DNA of 64,000 nucleotides. Origin: Devosia yakushimensis (GTDB lineage Bacteria; Pseudomonadota; Alphaproteobacteria; Rhizobiales; Devosiaceae). The stretch's first letter is position 1, and the number at the start of each line of letters is the position of its first letter. The stretch spans positions 359,172-423,171 of the forward strand of contig NZ_BSNG01000003.1 in assembly GCF_030159855.1 (NCBI RefSeq), written 5' to 3'. Made by a program: the position numbers and the translations under genes. Under the pieces are notes generated by a model, which was not told where the DNA came from, made no database searches, and saw nothing but the letters and a program-made list of their open reading frames with translations. Shown here piece by piece: positions 19,061 to 27,684 of this stretch.

Positions 19061-19105
19061 CTGGTCCAATCCTCCACTCGCGACCCGGATAACTATACGG
19101 ACCAG
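19061..19105. promoter_or_regulatory. Inverted CTGGTCC / GGACCAG boxes in a divergent promoter
   Basis: CTGGTCC (19061-19067) and its exact complement GGACCAG (19099-19105) lie 31 bp apart in the 244-bp region between the D-amino-acid oxidoreductase and gamma-glutamyltransferase genes. Seven-base arms are short, but the location suits a shared operator, possibly for the MocR protein. Confidence 0.4.
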
Positions 19106-19207
19106 ACTTGCCTCTTACCCCCTAATTTCCCTTTGATTCTGGACCTGTCAGTCACCGAACTCCCGGCGAAGTATCGCTGCTAGGCAGCACTTTCCGTCGG
19201 GGAATTC

Positions 19208-20791
19208 ATGAACTACGCCTTCCCATATCCATCTCGACGTGCGCCGGTGATGGCACAGAATGTCGTAGCAACTTCCCAACCGCTGGCCTCTCAAGCGGGG
19301 CTGGATGCCTTGGCCAAAGGTGGCAACGCTGTCGATGCAGCTTTGGCAAGCGCGATTACGCTTACGGTAGTGGAACCGACGGGTAACGGGCTCGGAAGTG
19401 ACGCCTTCGCTATTATTTGGGACGGTACCAGTCTTCATGGTCTCAATGCGTCGGGGCGATCTCCCGCCGCATGGACACCTGACCGCTTCGCGGGCCTACA
19501 ATCCATGCCACGTCGCGGTTGGGAAAGCGTGACAGTTCCCGGAGCAGTATCGGCCTGGATGGAGCTCTCGAAAAAATTCGGCAAGCTACCTTTTACCGAA
19601 CTCTTTGAGTCTGCTCTACGCTACGCCAAGAACGGTTTTTTGGTGACACCAACCATCGCTAAGCTATGGAAACAAGGTGCATCTGAGCTTTCAGGCTTCC
19701 CCGGATTCGCAGAGACTTTCATGCCCTCGGGCAAGGCACCGGCCGTTGGGACGCAGTTTCGCAACCCTGCGATTGCTTCGAGCTTATCTTTGATCGCCCG
19801 TTCAGGGGGCGAAGCGTTCTATCAGGGAGAACTCGCCCAGAAAATCGTTGAGGCGGCGGCGCAAAACGGTGCGGCTCTCAACGCAGCTGACTTGGCCGAC
19901 CACCAGGCTGAGTGGTGTGGCACGATCAGCACACGCTTTCACGGGACAGAATGCCACGAAATCCCACCAGCGGGCCAAGGCATAGCAGCGTTGATGGCGA
20001 TGGGAATCGTCGAGCACCTAGAGATTGGTACCCTTGATCCAGATGGCCCTGAGGCTATCCACCTACAGATCGAGGCAGTGAAACTGGCCTATGCCGATTT
20101 GAAAAAATACGTTGGCGACCTCTCAGCCATGCGTATCACGTCAAAAGATCTACTTGATCCTGACTACCTTAGAAGTCGCGCGTCGCTCGTTGATCGGCAT
20201 CGAGCGCAGGACCTTGGCGCGGGTGCTCCCAAACATGGCGGCACTGTCTATCTGGCGACAGCAGATGCCAGTGGCATGATGGTGTCGTATATTCAGTCCA
20301 ATTACGTGGGCTTCGGCTCTGGCGTGGTTGTTCCAGAGACCGGAATTCACTTACAGAACCGGGGCTTTGGCTTCACGCTTGAACAAGGCCACCCCAACTT
20401 GGTTGGTCCCCGGAAGCGCCCTTTCCACACAATCATTCCGGGTTTCCTGCTGAAGGATGGGCTGCCCGAGATGAGCTTTGGTGTAATGGGCGGCCCAATG
20501 CAGGCACAAGGTCATCTGCAGATGATCGTCCGCACCCAGGTCTTTGGTCAGAACGCACAGGCGGCGAGCGACGCCCCCAGGTGGCGGTTCACCGCCGGGC
20601 TTGATGTCGCCTGTGAGGGAACCATGTCCACCGCGACTGTCGCAGGACTCGACGCGATGGGGCATCGAGTGACTGTAGAAGAGCCCGACCAGACATTTGG
20701 TTTTGGCGGCGCGCAACTCATTCAAAGAATCGACGGTGGCTATGTGGGTGCCTCGGATCACCGGCGAGACGGAATGGCGGTCGGGTACTGA
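19208..20791 (+). CDS. Gamma-glutamyltransferase family protein
   Basis: 527 residues, N-terminal nucleophile hydrolase fold. The autoprocessing and catalytic threonine lies in KHGGTVYLATAD (Thr346), with SGRSPAAW, PGAVSAWMEL and VMGGPMQAQGHLQM elsewhere in the expected order. No signal peptide is present (MNYAFPYPSRRAPVMAQ), so it acts in the cytoplasm, unlike the periplasmic E. coli Ggt. It would hydrolyse gamma-glutamyl amide bonds of glutathione-like or gamma-glutamyl-amino-acid compounds after import. The next gene encodes a binding protein in the same direction. Confidence 0.93.
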   Translation: MNYAFPYPSRRAPVMAQNVVATSQPLASQAGLDALAKGGNAVDAALASAITLTVVEPTGNGLGSDAFAIIWDGTSLHGLNASGRSPAAWTPDRFAGLQSMPRRGWESVTVPGAVSAWMELSKKFGKLPFTELFESALRYAKNGFLVTPTIAKLWKQGASELSGFPGFAETFMPSGKAPAVGTQFRNPAIASSLSLIARSGGEAFYQGELAQKIVEAAAQNGAALNAADLADHQAEWCGTISTRFHGTECHEIPPAGQGIAALMAMGIVEHLEIGTLDPDGPEAIHLQIEAVKLAYADLKKYVGDLSAMRITSKDLLDPDYLRSRASLVDRHRAQDLGAGAPKHGGTVYLATADASGMMVSYIQSNYVGFGSGVVVPETGIHLQNRGFGFTLEQGHPNLVGPRKRPFHTIIPGFLLKDGLPEMSFGVMGGPMQAQGHLQMIVRTQVFGQNAQAASDAPRWRFTAGLDVACEGTMSTATVAGLDAMGHRVTVEEPDQTFGFGGAQLIQRIDGGYVGASDHRRDGMAVGY

Positions 20792-20842
20792 CCGAGGACA
20801 CCCCAATACCTAGACAAACCAACAATGAAAGAGGGAACTCAA

Positions 20843-21967
20843 ATGAACGTGAAACTTAGTCGTCGAAATATGCTCCTGTTGTCTTGCGCATTTTCAGCAA
20901 GCCTATCTCTCACGCCGATGTCTATAGCCCAGACAATAGAATACCCTGCGAACTACAACGAAATCGTTGAGGCTTCGAAGACCGAGCCAGCATTGACTAT
21001 GTACGGCAATGGTACGGAGAAAGACCTTGAACCGTTGTTCAATGCCTTCAAGGAGAAGTATCCTTGGGTGTCTATCGCCTACCTGGACGGCGACAGCTAT
21101 GGCATAATTGAGCGGTACCTCAATGAGTCCGCGACTGGCACACCAACGGCGAGTGTTATCGTGACAAGTGCGACGCCAGCATGGCGTGACCTAATCGCAC
21201 GTGGGGAGTTGGTAGAGTACGAGTCGCCTGAAGCAGTGGCGTACCCCGGTCAGAAGGACCAGCCGAGCCCCTATCTCTATGTCGCTGGAGCAGACCCCAT
21301 TGTGATGGCGTACAACAAGCTGGTGTTGGGTGAAAACCTCCGCCCCACGGGATTTGCCTCGCTAGCGGAACTGGTGGAAGCAAATCCCGATGTCTTCAAC
21401 GGCAAACTGACGGGCTATGGCGCACACCTCTCTGGTGCGGGATATCAAATCCACTATGCCCTTGCCGACGCCCACGGTGACGAATACTGGGACCTGCTTA
21501 AAATCGTCGGGCCGCAATCCCGCTTCGAGCGCTCCGCCTCGTCGATGATGGAGAAGCTAATGTCTGGTGAATATGTGGTGGGGTACTTGGTTGCCGCACG
21601 CACCGTTTTTAATGCAATCTCGGATCCAGCCGTTGAATCGATCATTGGCCAAGCCTACCTCACGGACGGGACTCCGCTGGCGATGAGGGGATTCGGCGTT
21701 TTGCGTGGTGGTGAAAGCCCGAACACAGCAAAACTCTTCGTGGACTTTACGCTATCCGAAGAGGGCCAGATTGCCTATGCTGCGGGTGGTGGCTTTCCAG
21801 CACTGCGCACCCTTACGGAAGATCAGGCAGGCGTATCAAACGTCTTTCCGACAATCGCAGCCCAGATGCCCGAGGACAAGATTGTTCAGATCGGCAGGGA
21901 CCCAGAAATGACCAATAACTACGACGCTTTCTTGGCCCGGTGGAAGGAAATCACAGGCGTTGAGTGA
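20843..21967 (+). CDS. ABC transporter substrate-binding protein (ferric/spermidine-type, family 1)
   Basis: 374 residues from ATG 20843; an upstream ATG at 20825 is in frame but the GAGGGAACTCAA just before 20843 decides the start. The N-terminus KLSRRNMLLLSCAFSASLSL is a signal segment with a possible Tat-like twin arginine and ends near SIAQ. The mature part resembles FbpA/PotD-class proteins: YNEIVEASKTEPALTMYGN, FKEKYPWV, LFVDFTLSEEGQIAYA. It is the only binding protein fitting the ATPase/permease pair at 11329-14213. It is followed by a strong terminator. Confidence 0.9.
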   Translation: MNVKLSRRNMLLLSCAFSASLSLTPMSIAQTIEYPANYNEIVEASKTEPALTMYGNGTEKDLEPLFNAFKEKYPWVSIAYLDGDSYGIIERYLNESATGTPTASVIVTSATPAWRDLIARGELVEYESPEAVAYPGQKDQPSPYLYVAGADPIVMAYNKLVLGENLRPTGFASLAELVEANPDVFNGKLTGYGAHLSGAGYQIHYALADAHGDEYWDLLKIVGPQSRFERSASSMMEKLMSGEYVVGYLVAARTVFNAISDPAVESIIGQAYLTDGTPLAMRGFGVLRGGESPNTAKLFVDFTLSEEGQIAYAAGGGFPALRTLTEDQAGVSNVFPTIAAQMPEDKIVQIGRDPEMTNNYDAFLARWKEITGVE

Positions 21968-21986
21968 CGCCCCATTTTCAAACAGC

Positions 21987-22020
21987 AGGAGCGCCCCAAT
22001 TGCGTGGGCGCTCCTTTTTT
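21987..22020 (+). terminator. Rho-independent terminator
   Basis: Perfect 10-bp stem AGGAGCGCCC / GGGCGCTCCT with a 9-base loop, followed by six T. It ends the gamma-glutamyltransferase/binding-protein operon. Confidence 0.9.
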
Positions 22021-22420
22021 ATGTCTTTTTGAATATCGACGATTACCAACGCAATTTCATGCCGCTACGGCGCCAATATAATCGTGACGGCTGTACGTAT
22101 TCGGATCGGGATTCTGCGGCCGTTCTGGAATCGAGACATGTTACACCTGACCCTATTGGCCGGCCACGGATCTCCTAACCCTCGTCCTGCTTGATGTTTC
22201 CTTCCACGCGACCAATTGAACAGTTCTCACGGACCGGTCTTCGTGCTGCCGTGAAACCAGCGGGTCAACTGGCCCCTTTCTATTCAACTCGAGTGATAAG
22301 CTTACTGGGCCAGAATGTTCAGACGGGATCAATTCCGGTTATATCTGGAACTGTGAAACATCCCTCCAAAAATGGTCATACGTAGGGTGCGAAACCATCT
22401 AAAATTGGGAGAGTAAGCTG
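22021..22420. other. 400-bp intergenic stretch
   Basis: No gene, motif or repeat recognised between the terminator and the octopine-dehydrogenase-family gene. It presumably contains that gene's promoter. Confidence 0.5.
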
Positions 22421-23491
22421 ATGAAAGTCACCGTCCTTGGCGCTGGCGGCATCGCCTTCGGAATGGCAGCGTTCCTAGTGCAGAAGGGAAACGAGGTGAC
22501 CTTGTGGTCACCATCTGGCAAGAGCACGGAAGGGTTGGGCGATAGCTTCAAAATACAATCTACAGGTGCACTCGAAGGAGATTTTGAGGTAGCGGTTGCC
22601 CATTCGGCACGCTCGGCTGTCGAGAATGCAGATGTAATTATACTCGCTGTGCCTGGGTATGGGCACAAGTACGTCATTGACGCAGTCGCACCCTGGCTCA
22701 CCAACAATCAGAGCTTCATTTATTCGTCCCACAGTTCCTTTGGTGCGCTCTATCTATCGAAGTGTCTGGCTGAGCGGAAAGTGGCGCTTCCTATAATCGT
22801 GTGGGGGACCACACTACTGATGTCCAAGCGGTCGGAAGGGACCCAAGTATACTGCAAGCCTGTCCGTGAGGAGATCGATGTGGGTACGGTGCCGGAGAGT
22901 GCGATCGATCACGGCATGGAGTTGTGTACGCGCCTATTTGGAGATGTTTTCAAAGCACGAGATGGGCTTATGGCCATTGCCCTTTCCAATCTCAATCCTC
23001 AGAGCCACCTGGCGCTTGGTCTATTGAACTTAACGCGGATAGAGCGCGGCGAAGCGTGGAACCAGAATGAAAATCTCACCCGGTTTGTTGCTAACGTAAT
23101 TCTTGCGTTGGACAATGAACGGTTGGCCCTCGCAGCGGCCTTTGGGCTCAAGGTGAGGACGCAACATGAGCACTTTGCTCTGAGCCGTCACGTGCCTATG
23201 GGCGACTACTATGACATGAACCAGGAATTCTTGAGGCGTAGCGGGGGTGTCATGGGGCCATCGTCGCCGAACACCCGCTATGTGCTAGAGGACGTTCCAT
23301 TCGGTCTGTTCGTGACGACGATCCTTACCCGCCTGGTCGGACAAAACGCAGAAACGCATGAGGCTGGAATTAAGATGATGTCCACCGCCTATGGCCAGGA
23401 CCTCACCGAACTCAACGACCTCGTGCCCGCTATAGGTTTAGATAAGATGACAAAAGCGGAGCTGTTCCAGAAGTGCAAAGCGGGCTGGTGA
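22421..23491 (+). CDS. NAD/NADP octopine/nopaline dehydrogenase family protein
   Basis: 356 residues. A Rossmann nucleotide site begins at once (MKVTVLGAGGIAFGMAAFL); the second half has the octopine-DH-type ALSNLNPQSHLALGLLNLTR segment with the catalytic-type histidine region. The family couples an amino acid to a 2-keto acid through reductive condensation or runs the reverse oxidation. GGGAGAG precedes ATG 22421. It forms a single-gene unit bounded by its own terminator. Its closeness to amino-acid import and oxidation genes suggests degradation of an opine-like conjugate. Confidence 0.88.
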   Translation: MKVTVLGAGGIAFGMAAFLVQKGNEVTLWSPSGKSTEGLGDSFKIQSTGALEGDFEVAVAHSARSAVENADVIILAVPGYGHKYVIDAVAPWLTNNQSFIYSSHSSFGALYLSKCLAERKVALPIIVWGTTLLMSKRSEGTQVYCKPVREEIDVGTVPESAIDHGMELCTRLFGDVFKARDGLMAIALSNLNPQSHLALGLLNLTRIERGEAWNQNENLTRFVANVILALDNERLALAAAFGLKVRTQHEHFALSRHVPMGDYYDMNQEFLRRSGGVMGPSSPNTRYVLEDVPFGLFVTTILTRLVGQNAETHEAGIKMMSTAYGQDLTELNDLVPAIGLDKMTKAELFQKCKAGW

Positions 23492-23520
23492 GCACGCTCC
23501 GTCCCCCACCAGAATCACAG

Positions 23521-23545
23521 AGCGGGGCAGCTGCCCCGCTTTTTG
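23521..23545. terminator. Rho-independent terminator, probably bidirectional
   Basis: AGCGGGGCAG / CTGCCCCGCT is a perfect 20-bp palindrome followed by TTTTT, 30 bp after the octopine-dehydrogenase-family stop. Confidence 0.85.
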
Positions 23546-23867
23546 CGACCTTGGTCAAACCCTGACTGATACGACTCCAAAAGACCTTCAATAGCGAGCC
23601 GCCGAGCACCCTTGCGGAGACCGGACTAGGAATTGCTTAAGAACCGTCGGGGCAATAGCAACGATCGCTAATGGCGGCCCTGTTGGAGGTCGATTGCAAG
23701 GTATTCAAAGAGTGTCAGAACCGCGGGCGGTACGCGATACGGGCGCGTACTTTCTCCTACCAATGCGGAACTTCACCAGCTCGAGCGGGGTAAGCCCGCG
23801 ACCGCATCAGTCGGTAATCGTGGGCTTACGTTCTTTCACCTTCCTCTGGAAACGTTGAACCTAGATT
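23546..23867. other. Intergenic stretch with a possible LysR-gene remnant on the minus strand
   Basis: No intact gene. On the minus strand around 23690-23760, a frame reads RPYRVPPAVLTLFEYLAIDL before a stop, like the last residues of a LysR-type effector domain, but upstream it is broken by stops. It is at most a decayed fragment. Confidence 0.35.
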
Positions 23868-25073
23868 TTATTGAATCTCTAGGTCGGATATCGGTTTACC
23901 GATGTGCGCACGATACGTCCGGATAAGCGCCGCCACGTCACGTATACTTCCTAACGCTGATACACCAACGAGGCGCCCTTCCGCTGCAGCAGACAAGGTC
24001 AAATGCGTTTCGCCCACTTTCTGCACCACGTGATTGGCGCCCATGGCCGGGATGCCAGCTACCTGAAGGGCCAGGTCGTATTGATTGGTCCAGAACCAAG
24101 GTATGGGGTCGTAAACTGCATTTTGCCCGGTCAGGTTGTTGGCGACCACGCTCGCTTGTTCTTCGGCATTGCGCCAGTTCTCCAGACGCACAGACGTACC
24201 GAACAATTGACTGGTATAGCGGCAAACGTCGCCGCACGCGTAGATGAACGGATCGTCGGTCCTCAGCATAGCATCGACTATTATGCCGTTTTCAACGCTT
24301 AGGCCCGCGTCCGCGGCAAGGGCCGTACGAGGTGTCGCCCCTACACCGTAGACGACGATGCCGGCTGGTATGCTTTGGCCGTCGGAAGTAGTGACGCCCT
24401 CAACACCGCCGTTTCCTTCAATGGCAACCACGCCGGTATCGAAACGAAACGTCACACCACGTTTACGATGTGAGTCCACCAACATGCCGCTGACGACTTC
24501 GGGGAGGCTTCGTGCCATCGCGCGACTGGCGGTCTCAATGACTGTCACATCACACCCGCGTTCGATAGCGGCGGCTGCCACCTCGAGGCCGATAACCCCA
24601 GCCCCAATGATCACGATCGGTTTGCCAGGGTGCAACTTGCTCGCAATCTTTTCGGCATGGTGCGGCTCCCTTAGGGGCAATACCCCCTCAAGCTCGGCGC
24701 CTCGAACCTTCAGTTCATTCGGAGCAGATCCCATAGCAAGCACGAGCCGATCAAATGAGACATACAAGCCCTTGTCGGTGAGCACTCGCCTCGATTGCCT
24801 ATCGATTGCTGAGACCGTCTCACCAAGGCGAACCGTGACTTTCTGGTCATCGTACCACTCTCGCGCAAAGAAGGTGCAGTCGTCCGCTCTCTTCTTACCC
24901 AGAAGCACAGCCTTAGAAAGTGGTGGCCGGTCGTAAGGAAGCACCGACTCTTCGCCAAAAAGAGTTATCGCGCCGGCCCAGCCATTTTTGCGCAGGGCGG
25001 CCGCCACTTTAATACCACTGTGCCCAGCGCCAGCGATGACGATGTCTAGATTGTCGCCCGCAACGCTACTCAT
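23868..25073 (-). CDS. FAD-dependent rubredoxin/ferredoxin reductase
   Basis: 401 residues. Two dinucleotide sites: IVIAGAGHSGIKVAAALR (FAD) and VIIGAGVIGLEVAAAAIERG (NADH), plus LPYDRPPLSK and the FAD motif FIYACGDVCRY. It lacks redox-active cysteine pairs, which fits the rubredoxin/putidaredoxin-reductase branch. It overlaps the FMN-protein gene by four bases (ATGA) and lies in one operon with a rubredoxin, so electrons likely flow NAD(P)H to this reductase to rubredoxin and on to the FMN protein or another acceptor. Confidence 0.92.
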   Translation of the reverse strand: MSSVAGDNLDIVIAGAGHSGIKVAAALRKNGWAGAITLFGEESVLPYDRPPLSKAVLLGKKRADDCTFFAREWYDDQKVTVRLGETVSAIDRQSRRVLTDKGLYVSFDRLVLAMGSAPNELKVRGAELEGVLPLREPHHAEKIASKLHPGKPIVIIGAGVIGLEVAAAAIERGCDVTVIETASRAMARSLPEVVSGMLVDSHRKRGVTFRFDTGVVAIEGNGGVEGVTTSDGQSIPAGIVVYGVGATPRTALAADAGLSVENGIIVDAMLRTDDPFIYACGDVCRYTSQLFGTSVRLENWRNAEEQASVVANNLTGQNAVYDPIPWFWTNQYDLALQVAGIPAMGANHVVQKVGETHLTLSAAAEGRLVGVSALGSIRDVAALIRTYRAHIGKPISDLEIQ

Positions 25074-25714
25074 TTCTCTTCTGCTTTTCTCGCTTGCTCA
25101 AGCATGGCGTTGCCCACGACATCATCGCCTTGCGTAACCAAAGCGGTACCAGCTCCATCCATGTCGCGGATCTCTTTATTTTGGCTGAGCTTGTACTTAC
25201 CCAGAATCCGGGTGATCGTTACTTCAATGCCGACGATCGCCCTGAGCATGATGTCGATGTGCTCCTTAGGGGCATCGGTCATCTTCCAAGGTACCGGCTG
25301 GGATGCTTCGTGCTTACGCGTTAGTCTAGCAACATTGCCGCGAACGTATCTTTCGTCGTCATGCACCGTCACTCGTCCGTATACGTGTGTAACGAGATAG
25401 TTCCAACTCGGTACTTGTTTATGGAACTCGTGCTTACTGGGGTACCACTGGGGTGAGATGTAGGCATCAGCCGCCTTGAAGACGACCAAGACCTCGTCTC
25501 CGTTAGTCACATCGGACCATACCGAGTTATTTCTCGCGACATGGCAGTGAAGCGTGCCAAACTCGCCCTGTGTTCTATTAAGCTCGAACGGGATGTGGTT
25601 GGCATCCAGGCCGGAGCGACCATTGGTGATAAGAGTTCCAAGCGCTACATTCTCGATCAGCGCGTAGAGCTTTTCGACATCTGTCTCTGCAAAATGCGGG
25701 GGGACATACATCAT
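25070..25714 (-). CDS. PaiB-family FMN-binding protein
   Basis: 214 residues with a split-barrel flavin-binding fold: MYVPPHFAETDVEKLYALIE at the start, LITNGRSGLDANHIPFEL, HCHVARNNS and a VTHVYGRVTVHDDE segment. Homologues are called negative regulators of sporulation and degradative enzymes in Bacillus, but many bacterial members are probably flavin-using enzymes. The tight operon with rubredoxin and rubredoxin reductase supports a redox enzyme here. Two adjacent ATG codons (25714, 25711) are possible starts. The reaction is unknown. Confidence 0.85.
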   Translation of the reverse strand: MMYVPPHFAETDVEKLYALIENVALGTLITNGRSGLDANHIPFELNRTQGEFGTLHCHVARNNSVWSDVTNGDEVLVVFKAADAYISPQWYPSKHEFHKQVPSWNYLVTHVYGRVTVHDDERYVRGNVARLTRKHEASQPVPWKMTDAPKEHIDIMLRAIVGIEVTITRILGKYKLSQNKEIRDMDGAGTALVTQGDDVVGNAMLEQARKAEEK

Positions 25715-25734
25715 TCAATCCTAGGCTTATTTGC

Positions 25735-25950
25735 TCAAATTTCAGTCATCTGGAAATCTGCTTTGGCGGCACCACAGTCAGGACAAATCCAACTGTCTGG
25801 TACGTCTTCCCAGCGAGTTCCAGGCGCAATGCCATCGTCCGGCCAGCCTTCTTGCTCGTGATAAATGAGGCCACAAATCACGCACAACCAGCTCTTGAAC
25901 GGGATTTCGTCGGGGGATGCTGGGCGGCCTCCGTTTGTTGTCTCACTCAT
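25735..25950 (-). CDS. Rubredoxin
   Basis: 71 residues. The iron site is complete: WLCVICG (Cys23, Cys26) and SWICPDCG (Cys56, Cys59), with the conserved GWPDDGIAPGTRWEDVPD between. A short hydrophilic N-terminal extension precedes the domain. It is a small cytosolic one-electron carrier and is the first gene of the operon with the PaiB-like flavoprotein (20-bp gap) and the reductase. AAGGCG lies before ATG 25950. Confidence 0.95.
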   Translation of the reverse strand: MSETTNGGRPASPDEIPFKSWLCVICGLIYHEQEGWPDDGIAPGTRWEDVPDSWICPDCGAAKADFQMTEI

Positions 25951-26463
25951 ACCTGCGCCTTCTATGACTAGTGCTTGACAGCATGCAGGTAAGGCAAATC
26001 TGGTCTAGGCGACAGAGCCAGTTTGGAGCGCACTCAACCAACCAGATTTGCACATGAATTGGAGACCGCAGGGCATTCACCCTGGAATGGATGAGGAACA
26101 ACAGTCCGAGCTTGCCGCGCCTCTGGGTTGAGCTAGCACTCTGTGAGGTTATATGGAGTCCGCAAGCGAGCCTCATCTAGCCGCGAGAGTTCACCCCGTA
26201 AAGGCTCGAGCAACTTCCGGCTAAGCAGAACCCAGCAGGGTGGCCCATTATAGCAATGGCCACCGTCGGCTATTCGTTTGGCCCAGTGCTCAGAACTCGG
26301 AATTCGAGAGCAATCTGGCTCTAGAAAACTGGTTGGTCTGAAAGAAAGATCAGGGCAAGTGCCTTTCCGAACCACCGTGATAGCTTGGGCATGTCAATTG
26401 TGACGCCAATATCACTTCGTAATTCTATGCCGGCTCGCTCGAGCCGCAACCATCGATACCCAC
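25951..26463. other. 513-bp intergenic stretch
   Basis: Divergent region between the rubredoxin operon and the symporter gene. No convincing gene, repeat or structured RNA was seen. Confidence 0.5.
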
Positions 26464-27488
26464 ATGAAGACTCTGGAATACGCAAAGAAATTTGGCATTG
26501 ACGGTTATCTAGTAGTTTTGCTCGCAACGGTTGGTCTATCTTTTGTTTTGCCCGCACGAGAGACCTTTGCGGATTTCGTCAAGCAGGCCGCCTATTTTGC
26601 CGTCGCACTTCTTTTTTTATATATGGCGCGAAACTGAAAACGGAGGTCGTTCTCGCCGGCTTTACTAATTGGAGACTTCAACTCGGCATTCCAAGCGTAA
26701 CGTATATAATATTTCCTTTAATTTGTATATTGCTAGCAAATTTTGCAGAAATGTTCCTCAGCAAAGAACTGGTTTTGGGACTTCTTTATATCGGCATCCT
26801 GCCATCAACTGTACAGTCCTCGATCGCCTTTACCGCCTTGGCGCAGGGAAATGTTGCCGCCAGTGTCTGCGCGGCGTCTATCTCTAACCTATTGGGCGTC
26901 TTCGTCACGCCAATTCTGGCATCATTTATTCTACATACCAACGACGGCAGTTTTAATTCGGCTGCCGTCGTGAACATTGCTCTTCAGATCGTCACTCCAT
27001 TTTTGCTGGGACAGGTCGCTAGGCGATGGATAGGGGATTGGATCGGCCGCCACCGCCTACTTTCCTTGGCGGTTGATCGAGGCTCAATTCTGTTGATTGT
27101 TTACACAGCGTTCAGTGCGGGAGTGGTCGCTGGTGTCTGGAACAATCTTGACTCCACTCAGTTGCTCGTTCTGATAGCCGTTGTATCCCTCGTTCTAGCG
27201 ATTGCGATGGGTGTCACCATCGCCGTTGGCAGGCTCTCTGGATTCAACAGTGAAGATAACAAAAGCATGATCTTCTGCGGGTCAACGAAGAGCTTAGCCT
27301 CTGGAGTACCGATTGCGAATATACTATTCGCCGGAGGACCGGTGAGTTTGATCATTTTACCATTGATGCTGTATCATCAACTACAGATTTTGATTTGCTC
27401 CATGCTTGCCCAATCAATGGCCGCGCGTGCACTAGAGAATGGTAGCCATCTGCAAGCGCCAAGTGCTCGGCCTGGTCCAGTCGGCTGA
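26464..27488 (+). pseudogene. Bile acid:sodium symporter-like (SBF-like) transporter, reading frame broken at a T7 run
   Basis: ATG 26464 opens MKTLEYAKKFGIDGYLVVLL and runs in frame to AVALLFLYMARN then stops. Reading one base back at the T-run (26612-26618) instead gives IYGAKLKTEVVLAGFTNWRL, exactly the family continuation, and stays open to 27488 through LGLLYIGILPSTVQSSIAF, SISNLLGVFVTPI and KSMIFCGSTKSLASGVPIA. The full product would be about 341 residues and ten spans, a normal length. The shift point reads T TTT TTA in the zero frame, a classic -1 slippery heptamer. It could be a point deletion, a sequence error, or recoding by ribosome or polymerase slippage. The second part alone from ATG 26730 would lack two spans. 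Confidence 0.8.
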
Positions 27489-27684
27489 ACCCTAATTGCT
27501 CAAGCCAACAACCTGCGCGTAAGTCCCGTCCTGCCGGTCGATTTTTGGCGACGAACCAGTTTGCGGGACTCAGGTTTCAGAGCGACACCTGCTACAATTC
27601 CCTTGTCTTGGCCGGCTTGCACTTTACCTTGGCGTGTAGAAGATGTGTCTTCGCCCCCACCCCCCAACCTTCTGATCTGATGAC

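Noticed and set aside
22021..22420. Insertion-sequence remnant
   Set aside because: A few stretches looked IS-like by composition, but no inverted repeat or transposase segment could be identified.
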